Assembly: GCA_012965515.1 (NCBI GenBank)
Contig: DTSE01000055.1
Coordinates: 972 to 42,444 of the forward strand
Direction of reading: 5' to 3'
DNA length: 41,473 bases
DNA from: Candidatus Melainabacteria bacterium
GTDB lineage: Bacteria; Cyanobacteriota; Vampirovibrionia; Obscuribacterales; Obscuribacteraceae
Shown in pieces: positions 33,615 to 40,764 of the stretch. The notes under the pieces were generated by a model. It was not told the origin of the DNA, searched no databases, and worked only from the letters and a program-made list of their open reading frames with translations. Position numbers and translations under genes: made by a program. Numbering within the stretch: the stretch's first letter is position 1; each line of letters starts with the position of its first letter.

Positions 33615-35402
33615 ATGAACATGTCCACGACAAACTTGACGGAAGGAAAGGTCCAGCAGACGCCTCAGGAAATTCCTGTTCAAGCTTGGAACGCGAAAAA
33701 CAATCTGGCGCTCGCCTTCACCTTCGTCGTTGGCGTCTTCGTCTATTTCAATGCGCTCGGCAGCTTTCCTTTATTCAACCCAGATGAAGCTCTTTATGCG
33801 GAACCCGCGCGAGAGATGCTGAAAAACGGCGATTGGCTGACTACTCATCTCAATTACATTGTTCGCTACACAAAACCGCCTCTGGTCATTTGGGCGCAGG
33901 CGTTGCTCTTTAGCGTTTTTGGCGTCAGCGAGTTTGCCGCGCGTTCTTTCGGCGCTGCTTGCGGTGTATTGCTGGTTGTCCTGACGCAGGCGTTTGTCAC
34001 TCGCTACGTCAATTTGCGAGCTGGTATTGCCGCTGGTTTTTCGCTAATGACCGCTCCTTTGTTTTTCGGAACAGCACGCGAGTGCATTACTGATGTGCCC
34101 CTCTCGCTTTTCTTGAGCGGTGCCATTATGGCTTTCTATGCGGCTTTTCGTGAGAGTAGAAACAAACTTCTCGCAACTATCGGTTATGTCCTGATTGCCC
34201 TTGCGGTGATGACCAAAGGACCTGTTGCAGTTGTTCTTCCCGTTGCGATTTTGGGCTTCTATTACTTAACGACTGGTGGTTTGAAGCAAGCCTGGCAGCG
34301 CTTCTTCCCAATTGTGGGTGCATTAATTGTTGCTGTATTGGCCCTGCCCTGGTTTGTACTCGAGATTGCTGCGACGAAGGGGGAATACTTCCAGGAATTT
34401 TTTGTGCGCGAGAATTTTCAGAGATTTACGTCGGAAGTGGATTCGCATAAAGCCCCAATCTGGTATCACGTAGCCGCTGTAATGGGCGGCTTCTTGCCGT
34501 TTTCGCTCTTTCTGCCGCAATCGATTGCAGAAACCGTTTGTGCACTGAAGGAAAAGTTAAAGCAGCCGATCGCGAGTGGTAAAGGCATACTGCAGCAGGT
34601 TATTGCAGTTCCTCAAGCATTGCAGAACCTCGACCCCATCCAGTCATTGCAGTATTTTGCAGTGCTCTGGCTGTTTATTACTGTTGCCTTTTTCAGCGTC
34701 AGCGTCTCGAAACTTTTGCCCTATACTCTTCCTGCATTTCCTGCTGCTGCAATATTGTTTGCACTGGAGATCGAACGCGCCATTTCAAAGCCTGCTCGCT
34801 GGAGGCTTTTGGTGCCAGTCTCGCTGATTGCGGTTACTTGTGCAGTCGGTTATTTCGTCATGCCTTTTGCACTTTCCAAAGTGAGAAGTCTTCCTGATGG
34901 CGTGTTGCCGCTCGCCCAATCAGCATGGGCGACAATGGCTGTGGCTATGAGCGTTGCAGCGGTTATGGCTTGGGTCAACAGGAGACAAATTGCAGTCGGC
35001 ATTGTTTTGACCGCGCAAGTTTTGCTTTGCGTGTTCCTCGCCATTCCGCTTACGCTGAAACTGTCACAACACTGGGAAGGTCCGCTTCCCGAGATGTCTC
35101 GCTTCGTCGGTAAAGTCTCAGAGCCGGCTTTCGTTTTTGATATGCGCAAGCCTGGAGTTCCGTTCTACGCGGACAGGCAAATGTCCCAGGCCTGGACATG
35201 GGCGGCTTTGACTTCAGAACTCAGTCGCATCAAACGTGCCTATGTGATCACGCGGTCGAGAAACAAACCTCCATTGCTCGAAATGCCAGGTTTCACGGTC
35301 ATTAAGGAAGAAGGATTGTATGTGCTATTGCGCTTTGACAATCCGTTTCCGCCTAGCGAACCTTATGTGCCTAGCCCGGGCATTCACAGCATGCAACGCT
35401 AG
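33615..35402 (+). CDS. ArnT-like glycosyltransferase (GT39/GT83, PMT superfamily), paralogue 2
   Basis: A 595-residue protein: a 30-residue cytoplasmic lead, about 12 hydrophobic helices, and a soluble C-terminal domain from about 490. The catalytic loop FNPDEALYAEPAREM keeps the canonical DE pair, followed by NGDWLTTHLNY and KPPLVIWAQ. VMTKGPVAVVLP is a further family segment. It should transfer a sugar from a polyprenyl-phosphate donor onto an envelope acceptor. It is about the same length as the protein at 21956 and shares GVSEF(A/S)AR. The start (33615 or 33621) has no strong ribosome site. Monocistronic. Confidence 0.9.
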   Translation: MNMSTTNLTEGKVQQTPQEIPVQAWNAKNNLALAFTFVVGVFVYFNALGSFPLFNPDEALYAEPAREMLKNGDWLTTHLNYIVRYTKPPLVIWAQALLFSVFGVSEFAARSFGAACGVLLVVLTQAFVTRYVNLRAGIAAGFSLMTAPLFFGTARECITDVPLSLFLSGAIMAFYAAFRESRNKLLATIGYVLIALAVMTKGPVAVVLPVAILGFYYLTTGGLKQAWQRFFPIVGALIVAVLALPWFVLEIAATKGEYFQEFFVRENFQRFTSEVDSHKAPIWYHVAAVMGGFLPFSLFLPQSIAETVCALKEKLKQPIASGKGILQQVIAVPQALQNLDPIQSLQYFAVLWLFITVAFFSVSVSKLLPYTLPAFPAAAILFALEIERAISKPARWRLLVPVSLIAVTCAVGYFVMPFALSKVRSLPDGVLPLAQSAWATMAVAMSVAAVMAWVNRRQIAVGIVLTAQVLLCVFLAIPLTLKLSQHWEGPLPEMSRFVGKVSEPAFVFDMRKPGVPFYADRQMSQAWTWAALTSELSRIKRAYVITRSRNKPPLLEMPGFTVIKEEGLYVLLRFDNPFPPSEPYVPSPGIHSMQR

Positions 35403-35408
35403 AACAAC

Positions 35409-35446
35409 ACATTGGTTCGAAAGATTTACTGGGCTCGAACCAGTGT
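35409..35446. terminator. Hairpin between convergent genes, possible bidirectional terminator
   Basis: ACATTGGTTCGA (35409-35420) pairs with TCGAACCAGTGT (35435-35446) through 12 pairs, one a G-U wobble, with a 14-base loop. It lies between the convergent stops at 35402 and 35463. T-tracts are poor on both strands, so termination efficiency is uncertain. Confidence 0.45.
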
Positions 35447-35462
35447 AAAACGCACTTTGAGG

Positions 35463-36647
35463 TTAAACTGCGTGCCCGGCCGCAGACCCTGAAGCCCAAG
35501 CCCATTGGAAGTTATAGCCGCCGAGTTGACCGGTGACATCAACTACTTCACCGATAAAGTAAAGCCCAGGAACCTTCTTCGCTTCCATTGTTGTGGACGA
35601 AAGCGCGTTGGTATCGACGCCGCCTCTGGTGACTTCCGCTTTCTTGTAACCGACTGTTCCTTGCGGTGTAATCTGCCAGTTTTCCAGCCGAGCCGCTAAA
35701 GCTCGCATCTTCACTTCAGAAAGTTCGGAGACGTTTCCTTTGATGTTTTCCATCTGGCACAAAATTTCCGCCAATCTGCGCGGGATGATTTCCGCAAGAA
35801 TGTTTTTCACTTCTTTGTTTGAACCATCTGCAAAGCGTTCATTGAAATACCCGATTGGGTCTATGTCCGGTGCGATGTTGATAGAAATCGGGTTTCCCTT
35901 TTTCCAGTAGAGCGATGCTTGCAAGCTAGCTGGACCGGATAAACCGTTATGGGTGAAAAGAATGTTTTCGCGAAATGCAACTTTGTTGACCGAAACGACA
36001 GAGTCAACGGAAACGCCTGTCAACTCTTTGAATTTGGAAAGATCCGCGGAGCTGAAATTGAAACCATCCAGTGCCGGATTTGTTTCCACAACTTTTAAGC
36101 CGAATTGCTGAGCGATTTGATATCCGAATCCTGTGGCTCCAATTTGAGGAATTGATAAACCACCGGTCGCAATAACGAGTGACTCGCAGGTGATAGTTTC
36201 ATTGTGTGTATGAATGAGAAAATTGCTGTCTTCTGCCTCTCTTTTGACTTCTCTGACGATACGGCCTTTGAGAAAAGTCGCGCCTGCTTTATCGCACTCA
36301 TTCATCAGCATGTCTACAATCTGACTTGCGGAACCGTCGCAAAACAGCTGCCCAAGTTTTTTCTCGTGATATGCGATTCGATGTTTCTCCACCATCTCTA
36401 TGAAGTCGCCCGGCGAGTAGCGCGAGAGCGCTGACTTATGAAAGTGCGGGTTGTTGGAAACGTAATTGTCCGGTCCGGCGTTGATGTTGGTGAAATTGCA
36501 GCGACCGCCGCCCGATATGAGAATCTTTCTGCCTATAACTGTCGCGTGATCGATAAGCGCAACCTTGCGCCCGCGCCGCCCCGCGTGAATAGCGCACATC
36601 ATGCCTGCCCCGCCGGCGCCTATTACAACCACATCGAACTTAAGCAT
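35463..36647 (-). CDS. HI0933/YhiN-family flavoprotein (FAD-dependent oxidoreductase)
   Basis: A 394-residue protein with AAGAG upstream of the ATG. The N-terminal dinucleotide site is VVVIGAGGAGMMCAIHAGRRG with VALIDH, then the family hallmark GRKILISGGGRCNFTN near 39-54. LVIATGGLSIPQIGATGFGY and the C-terminal FAD contact YFIGEVVDVTGQLGGYNFQWAWASG complete the pattern. Members (E. coli YhiN; Clostridium BaiN) bind FAD and probably NAD(P)H; for most the substrate is unknown. It is divergent from the amidohydrolase gene and the intergenic space is only 99 bases. Confidence 0.92.
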   Translation of the reverse strand: MLKFDVVVIGAGGAGMMCAIHAGRRGRKVALIDHATVIGRKILISGGGRCNFTNINAGPDNYVSNNPHFHKSALSRYSPGDFIEMVEKHRIAYHEKKLGQLFCDGSASQIVDMLMNECDKAGATFLKGRIVREVKREAEDSNFLIHTHNETITCESLVIATGGLSIPQIGATGFGYQIAQQFGLKVVETNPALDGFNFSSADLSKFKELTGVSVDSVVSVNKVAFRENILFTHNGLSGPASLQASLYWKKGNPISINIAPDIDPIGYFNERFADGSNKEVKNILAEIIPRRLAEILCQMENIKGNVSELSEVKMRALAARLENWQITPQGTVGYKKAEVTRGGVDTNALSSTTMEAKKVPGLYFIGEVVDVTGQLGGYNFQWAWASGSAAGHAV

Positions 36648-36746
36648 CCCAAATCTCTTCTTGATCCCGAGCGATTATACTCTTCAGTTCCAATTGGCTG
36701 TGATCAATTGCAAATGCCATCGGCAAATCCCAAGAGGAATATTTGC

Positions 36747-38642
36747 ATGTTCGTTTCTACTGCTTCCAGGTTTAGGGCTTTTAGCGCTTCGCTTTTTGCT
36801 TTGGCGAGTTTGTCTATGTTGCCCGCCGCTATCGCAGTTCCGTTCGTTCATACCGGTTCCTCAGAAGCAAGCGTAACAGCTGATGACTTTTCTTCTTCTT
36901 CCTCTTCCTCTTCCTCTTCGAACTCGAACAATGCTCTTTCTGCCCACTCGGGGTCGAAAGATGCCGCCGCAAACAAACAAGCTGACTTGGTACTAAAAAA
37001 CGGTGCGATTTGCACAATGGACGCGACAGGACGCTGGTGTGAGGCGATTGCGATTAAAGAAGGTCGCATTTTATCTGTTGGAAGCCACAAGCAGAGCAGT
37101 GACTGGGTAGGCGCCACGACGAAAGTTATAGACCTCCACGGGCGCATGGTTTTGCCCAGCTTTCACGATACGCATGTTCACCTGGCAGAAGGGGGTGTCG
37201 AACTCGGTCAGTTGAGTCTGGAAGGTTGTGCGAACCTTGCCGACGCGATGAAACGACTGAAGGACTATTCCGAAAGAAATCCAGATTTGAAATGGATTCT
37301 CGGCGGCAACTGGTCGTTGACTCTATTTCCGAATGCAAATCCCAAGAAAGAAACGTTGGATGAGATCGTCAAAGACAGACCAGTGTTCCTAATTTCAAAC
37401 GACGGACATTCCGCGTGGGCTAATTCAAAGGCGATTCAGTTGTCTGGCGTTACCGCGAAAACTGCCGATCCTCCCCTCGGAAGAATTGAGCGTGACGCGA
37501 TGACTGGAGAACCAAGCGGCGCATTTCGCGAAGCGGCGATTGATTTGATCAGGCGCAAATCTCCTAGAGTGTCTGAAGCTCAGATGCTTGAAGGAACCAA
37601 GAATGCAATCAAGTATGCCCATTCATTTGGCATAACACATGTCACCGAAGCGAATGCTGGAGAGGACATTCTCAAGGCGTACAAAACTCTCGTGGACAAG
37701 GGTGCGCTCAATCTGAAAGTGAGAGCGGCTGTGGAAACAGACCCGCAAGGAAATGAGAAACAGGTGAATCGAGCTCTGTGGCTCAGGAAAAAATATGAGG
37801 GTGGCCGCCTTCGAGTTGGTGAGGCGAAGTTCTTTGCTGATGGAGTTGTGGAAACACACACGGCGTCACTCTTGACGCCCTATCTCGACAAGAAAGAAGA
37901 AACTGGCATCAGCAATTGGACAGACGAGAAGTTTGCAAAACTGGCTACTGCATTTGAAAAGGCCGGTTTTCAAATTCATATCCACGCTATAGGCGATCGC
38001 GCGGTGCGACAAGCTTTGAACTCGATAGAAGCTGCGCGCAAGGTGCATGGAGACCTTGATCTTCGTCCGCACATCGCGCACTTGCAGCTAATTGATAAAG
38101 CCGATATTCCTAGATTCCGCCAACTCGGTGTGACGGCGACATTTCAGGCTCTCTGGGCGTATCGCGATGTGTTCGTCAAGGACCTCACTGTTCCTGTTTT
38201 GGGAGAAGAACGCACGAATAGCATGTACCCGATCAATAGTTTGCTTCGTCATGGAACTGTTCTCTCTGCTGGCAGCGATTGGACTGTCAGTTCTCTGAAT
38301 CCGCTCGATGCGATTGAAGTCGCAGTGACGAGAAAAGGACTTGCAGACAAGCCTGAGGACAACAAGGATGAGCCCCTCAATCTCGATGAACGAGTTAATT
38401 TGATGGATTTTCTGGCAGCTTACACGATTGGCGGCGCCTATTCAGATCATTCCGACAAGGTATCCGGTTCGCTCGAGCCAGGCAAAGCAGCCGATTTGAT
38501 AGTGCTAGACAAAAATCTCTTTGAGGTGCCGAATACAGACATCCACAAAGTAAAAGTCATGCAGACAATGCTAGACGGCGTGTTCGTTTACGACAGGGAA
38601 ATGGAGTCAAATGCTTCAAAAACCAATGCGGACGGCAAATAA
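36747..38642 (+). CDS. Secreted amidohydrolase (YtcJ-like, amidohydrolase family 3)
   Basis: A 631-residue protein from the ATG at 36747, with GAGGA 8 nt upstream; the frame is open 309 bases further up but that part is antisense to the flavoprotein. A signal peptide ends near AIA-VPF. A Ser/Asn-rich linker (about 46-75) precedes the enzyme. Metal ligands appear in FHDTHVHLAEGG, with later HIHAIGDRA, HIAHLQ and SAGSDW; KFFADGVVETHTA is the typical YtcJ strand. It probably hydrolyses C-N bonds of a small amide or imide; the substrate is unknown. Export of a YtcJ-like enzyme suggests a periplasmic or extracellular role. Its stop codon lies in the loop of a hairpin. Confidence 0.88.
   Translation: MFVSTASRFRAFSASLFALASLSMLPAAIAVPFVHTGSSEASVTADDFSSSSSSSSSSNSNNALSAHSGSKDAAANKQADLVLKNGAICTMDATGRWCEAIAIKEGRILSVGSHKQSSDWVGATTKVIDLHGRMVLPSFHDTHVHLAEGGVELGQLSLEGCANLADAMKRLKDYSERNPDLKWILGGNWSLTLFPNANPKKETLDEIVKDRPVFLISNDGHSAWANSKAIQLSGVTAKTADPPLGRIERDAMTGEPSGAFREAAIDLIRRKSPRVSEAQMLEGTKNAIKYAHSFGITHVTEANAGEDILKAYKTLVDKGALNLKVRAAVETDPQGNEKQVNRALWLRKKYEGGRLRVGEAKFFADGVVETHTASLLTPYLDKKEETGISNWTDEKFAKLATAFEKAGFQIHIHAIGDRAVRQALNSIEAARKVHGDLDLRPHIAHLQLIDKADIPRFRQLGVTATFQALWAYRDVFVKDLTVPVLGEERTNSMYPINSLLRHGTVLSAGSDWTVSSLNPLDAIEVAVTRKGLADKPEDNKDEPLNLDERVNLMDFLAAYTIGGAYSDHSDKVSGSLEPGKAADLIVLDKNLFEVPNTDIHKVKVMQTMLDGVFVYDREMESNASKTNADGK
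36889..36920 (+). repeat. TCT/TCC hexamer microsatellite encoding poly-Ser
   Basis: TCTTCC repeats inside a run of Ser codons encode about ten consecutive serines in the linker behind the signal peptide of the amidohydrolase. The unit is a multiple of three, so slippage would change linker length and not the frame. Confidence 0.7.
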
Positions 38643-38655
38643 GCCGCCCGCATTG
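38618..38655 (-). terminator. Intrinsic terminator of the TadE-like gene
   Basis: On the minus strand, CAATGCGG-G-CGGC pairs with GCCG-T-CCGCATTG (38624-38655; 12 bp and one mismatch) with loop TTATTT, followed by GTTTTTG. It lies 22 bases after the stop at 38677. The same hairpin contains the stop codon of the convergent amidohydrolase gene. Confidence 0.75.
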
Positions 38656-38676
38656 CATCATGCGTTGTTGTAAAAG

Positions 38677-39246
38677 TTACTGCAGTCCTTCCGGATGCTC
38701 GGCGTTGGAATTGGCTACGTAAGCGCAATTTGCCGGTTTTCCAACTATTGGAACGGAGCCGATGAAAGGCATGCCCGACATATTGAGCCATGGGTTTATC
38801 GTGAACTGTGTCCTGATTTGATACTCGTAGATGTTGTTTTGCGTGTCGGCTGGTCCGCCCAACCCGGAGTTTTTAGTTCCATAGGTTGTGCCGCCTGACG
38901 ACAGGTTTGTGCTGGCGATGTACATGTCAGCGCCGGAGCCGTTGTATCCTCCTAATGGCGTGATATTGGCGAATTTTCCGAAGCCGGAATTCTTCCATTT
39001 TTTTATCTCTTGATCCATGCCGTTCAATGCATCTTGCCAGGTTGTAGAGGAACCTGCGATGCTTGCTGCCTGGCGTGTAATCATGAGAACGGTCGCCGAG
39101 CTCGTGGCGAAGCCGATCAAATTGATCAAAGGAAACAAGATAACTAGGAAGAAGATGAAAAGGACAGGTGCGAATTCAGCAATAGCACCACTACCCGTGG
39201 GACGCCTAACGTTTCTAACTTTGCGTGTTGCAACACGGTGACTCAT
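38677..39246 (-). CDS. TadE-like pseudopilin/membrane protein
   Basis: A 189-residue protein from the ATG at 39246 (a GTG at 39252 is also possible). A basic N-terminus (RVATRKVRNVRRP) precedes GSGAIAEFAPVLFIFFLVILFPLINLIGF, the TadE-type start with a Glu a few residues before the hydrophobic helix. The remainder is an extracytoplasmic Gly/Asn/Thr-rich domain with a single Cys in KPANCAYV. TadE-like proteins are minor pilins of tight-adherence pili, but isolated copies occur and need not make pili. No TadA, TadB/C or prepilin peptidase is nearby. Confidence 0.75.
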   Translation of the reverse strand: MSHRVATRKVRNVRRPTGSGAIAEFAPVLFIFFLVILFPLINLIGFATSSATVLMITRQAASIAGSSTTWQDALNGMDQEIKKWKNSGFGKFANITPLGGYNGSGADMYIASTNLSSGGTTYGTKNSGLGGPADTQNNIYEYQIRTQFTINPWLNMSGMPFIGSVPIVGKPANCAYVANSNAEHPEGLQ

Positions 39247-39321
39247 AGCCACTCAAACCCCCCGGTCAAAAACTGGGCAAGGAAACCCACTTACATTATT
39301 CCCTGTAAGATAAAGAACGAT

Positions 39322-39339
39322 CTCCCCCTCTAGGGGGAG
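39322..39339. other. GC-rich hairpin CTCCCCC-TCTA-GGGGGAG
   Basis: A perfect 7-bp stem with a 4-base loop in the 112-base gap between the TadE-like (-) and 39359 (+) genes. It ends 19 bases before the ATG at 39359 and could modulate the leader of that gene. No T-run follows. Confidence 0.45.
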
Positions 39340-39358
39340 GGTTAAGAGGCGTAAATCA

Positions 39359-39727
39359 ATGAAAGATTGTCAGGATAAGCTTTCCGGGATTATTGGCAGC
39401 AAGGTTTTGCGGGCAAATAGCACGTTGAATCAGTTCGCAATTGAGTTTTCAGGAGACCAGTGTCTCTTCCTTGACGTGAAAACCGCTTCCGGGGAGGCTT
39501 CCATTGAACCGTCTCTGACGGAAGCTGCACGTTTTCCAAACGATGGCGACGCTGTCTGTAAAGTCGACTGGAGTTGGATTTCGGGCGGTGAACTGCTCGA
39601 AATCAAACCTGGAATCGACCAGTTTAAGTTGATGCTTGCGCCTCAAGGAACAATTACAGTGTCAGCAGGCATCTGGCAAGGAAAACCGTTCCTGAGTTTC
39701 ATGCCCTATAAAGCGCCGCAGAAGTAG
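39359..39727 (+). CDS. Small soluble hypothetical protein
   Basis: A 122-residue protein; GAGG lies 9 nt before the ATG. No signal peptide or membrane helix. Alternating polar and apolar strands (NQFAIEFSGDQCLFLDVKTA, GTITVSAGIWQGKPFLSF) suggest a small beta fold; Cys at 4, 35 and 67 are not arranged as a metal site. No family recognised. A compact folded RNA element starts right after its stop codon. Confidence 0.6.
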   Translation: MKDCQDKLSGIIGSKVLRANSTLNQFAIEFSGDQCLFLDVKTASGEASIEPSLTEAARFPNDGDAVCKVDWSWISGGELLEIKPGIDQFKLMLAPQGTITVSAGIWQGKPFLSFMPYKAPQK

Positions 39728-39802
39728 CGCCGGCTTCCCTTTTGGGGATGAATTTGCGTAGTTTCCGCAGAATTTTCTGTCTTTCTGTGGGAAAAACCGG
39801 CG
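39728..39802 (+). other. Candidate structured RNA: closing stem enclosing two hairpins
   Basis: CGCCGG (39728-39733), directly after the stop codon, pairs with CCGGCG (39797-39802). Inside are hairpin TTCCC/GGGGA (39735-39748, TTTT loop, one G-U) and a longer arm TTTCC-CAGAA / TTCTG-GGAAA (39762-39794; 10 bp with a small bulge). All three helices are compatible, making a three-way junction. No T-run follows, so it is not a plain terminator. I could not match it to a riboswitch I know. Confidence 0.45.
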
Positions 39803-39895
39803 TTCGACCGTATTTCCACCAATCGATTCTTTCATTGGATCGGTCTAATATTCTGACATTGAACGGAAACCCCAGTGCAGAACGGAGATTCGACC

Positions 39896-40069
39896 ATGAA
39901 TCCGACCACGATTAATAACAAAGCCGACGGCGCTGAGTCCAGAACCCAGAGCGAAGCCTGCCAGGTTCAGTCATCAGTCAGTTCGAACGCAAGCCAAAAC
40001 GCCACTCCCGTTTGCAAGAATGGAGTTTGCATGGTCACCTGGAAGCCTACGAAACCGCAAGCCGCCTAA
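39896..40069 (+). CDS. Small Cys-containing protein (57 residues)
   Basis: From the ATG at 39896, with GGAG 8 nt upstream. The first 35 residues are Ser/Asn/Gln-rich and disordered. The C-terminus has the compact motif PVCKNGVCMVTWKP (Cys40, Cys45), which looks like a conserved small-protein signature, plus Cys22. No signal peptide. No family recognised. It is convergent with another small two-Cys gene, and a terminator follows inside that gene's 3' end. Confidence 0.55.
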   Translation: MNPTTINNKADGAESRTQSEACQVQSSVSSNASQNATPVCKNGVCMVTWKPTKPQAA

Positions 40070-40101
40070 GAGAAAAATTCAAAGCGCATTAGTCGCGCTA
40101 T

Positions 40102-40323
40102 TTATGCCTCAACAACCGCTCGTTTCCGCTTAGTCGAAACGGGCGTTTCTGTTTCTGTTTGTTGGGCTTTTGCCTTCATTCTCTTTTCGAGTTGGGCAAC
40201 CGAAAACGGATAAGGACACCAGCCAGCTCCATTTACAGGACATGTTGCAAGCGCTGCACTGGACACTTTTGCCCTGCGTGCTTTAGTGCGCTTCGGAGCC
40301 GTCTTTGTGCTCGGTTTTTTCAT
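40102..40323 (-). CDS. Small basic protein with CPVNGAGWCPYPF motif (73 residues)
   Basis: AAGGAG lies 6 nt before the ATG, a very good start. The N-terminus and C-terminus are Lys/Arg-rich (KTAPKRTKARRAKV; STKRKRAVV). The centre is CPVNGAGWCPYPFSVAQLEK, with Cys28 and Cys36 and a Trp/Pro-rich core followed by a helix. Basic arms suggest nucleic-acid binding; the Cys pair might bind metal or form a disulphide. No family recognised. A perfect palindrome just upstream (40346-40364) may be its operator. Confidence 0.65.
   Translation of the reverse strand: MKKPSTKTAPKRTKARRAKVSSAALATCPVNGAGWCPYPFSVAQLEKRMKAKAQQTETETPVSTKRKRAVVEA
40117..40160 (+). terminator. Intrinsic terminator of the 57-residue gene
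   Basis: CGCTCGTTTC (40117-40126) pairs with GAAACGGGCG (40136-40145), 10 bp including one wobble, followed by TTTCTGTTTCTGTTTG. It sits inside the last codons of the convergent 73-residue gene. Confidence 0.55.
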
Positions 40324-40764
40324 GCCGCTCTCCTTCTGAGTCTATATTTGGTATACCACCAAATGCAGATTTGGCGCGCACCTCACTTTAATTTGATTGA
40401 AAATCAAAGTGATTTTCGTGCCTTTGAAATCCCCCGAAAGTTAGACTGATTCTGTGTTTTCGAGTTCCGCGCCAGCGCGAAAATTTTATCTTTCTTGGTG
40501 ATCGTTTCTTGCATTCGGCACCAAAAGCACGTTCAAATAGTGGGCCATTCTTCTCGCGAAAATTGTCTGCAAGAAATGATGCCTTATTCATCAAGCAACC
40601 ATCTGCATTTTGATTGCTGTCATTTAAGTATTTGAACGCGCTGAGATTTATCGGCGAGTTTCAAGCCCAAATCGGAGGTGCTTGAAGCTGCTACTGTGTA
40701 TGTGCATGTCGCAGTAGTCTTTCGTGACGGCAAGTCGAGAAACCAATACGGGACGGTATTGTCA
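40324..40764. other. Divergent intergenic region
   Basis: About 440 bases between the small basic protein (-) and the NCS1 transporter (+). It holds two palindromes (40346-40364 and TTTGATT-GAA-AATCAAA at 40392-40408). A 68-codon minus-strand frame at 40388-40594 has no ribosome site and looks spurious. No promoter was convincing. Confidence 0.45.
40346..40364. promoter_or_regulatory. Palindrome ATTTGGT-ATACC-ACCAAAT, candidate operator
   Basis: Perfect 7-base arms with a 5-base spacer; the inner GGTATACC is itself a palindrome. It is 22-41 bases upstream of the start codon at 40323, just before the AAGGAG site, where a repressor would block initiation. The binding protein is unknown; the basic gene product itself is one guess. 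Confidence 0.45.

Noticed and set aside
33448-33633. Minus-strand 61-codon frame (or 39 codons from an inner ATG)
   Set aside because: AGGTGGG precedes the inner ATG, but the product is Arg/Ser-rich without any motif, and it overlaps the start of the ArnT-like gene.
35409-35446. tRNA-like GGTTCGA segment
   Set aside because: The GGTTCGA is part of a simple inverted repeat; no cloverleaf, acceptor stem or anticodon arm can be drawn.
36438-36746. Upstream extension of the amidohydrolase frame
   Set aside because: It is antisense to the flavoprotein N-terminus, while the ATG at 36747 has GAGGA and begins a proper signal peptide.
40388-40594. Minus-strand 68-codon frame in the gap before the NCS1 gene
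   Set aside because: No ribosome site and composition unlike neighbouring proteins; it runs through a palindrome.
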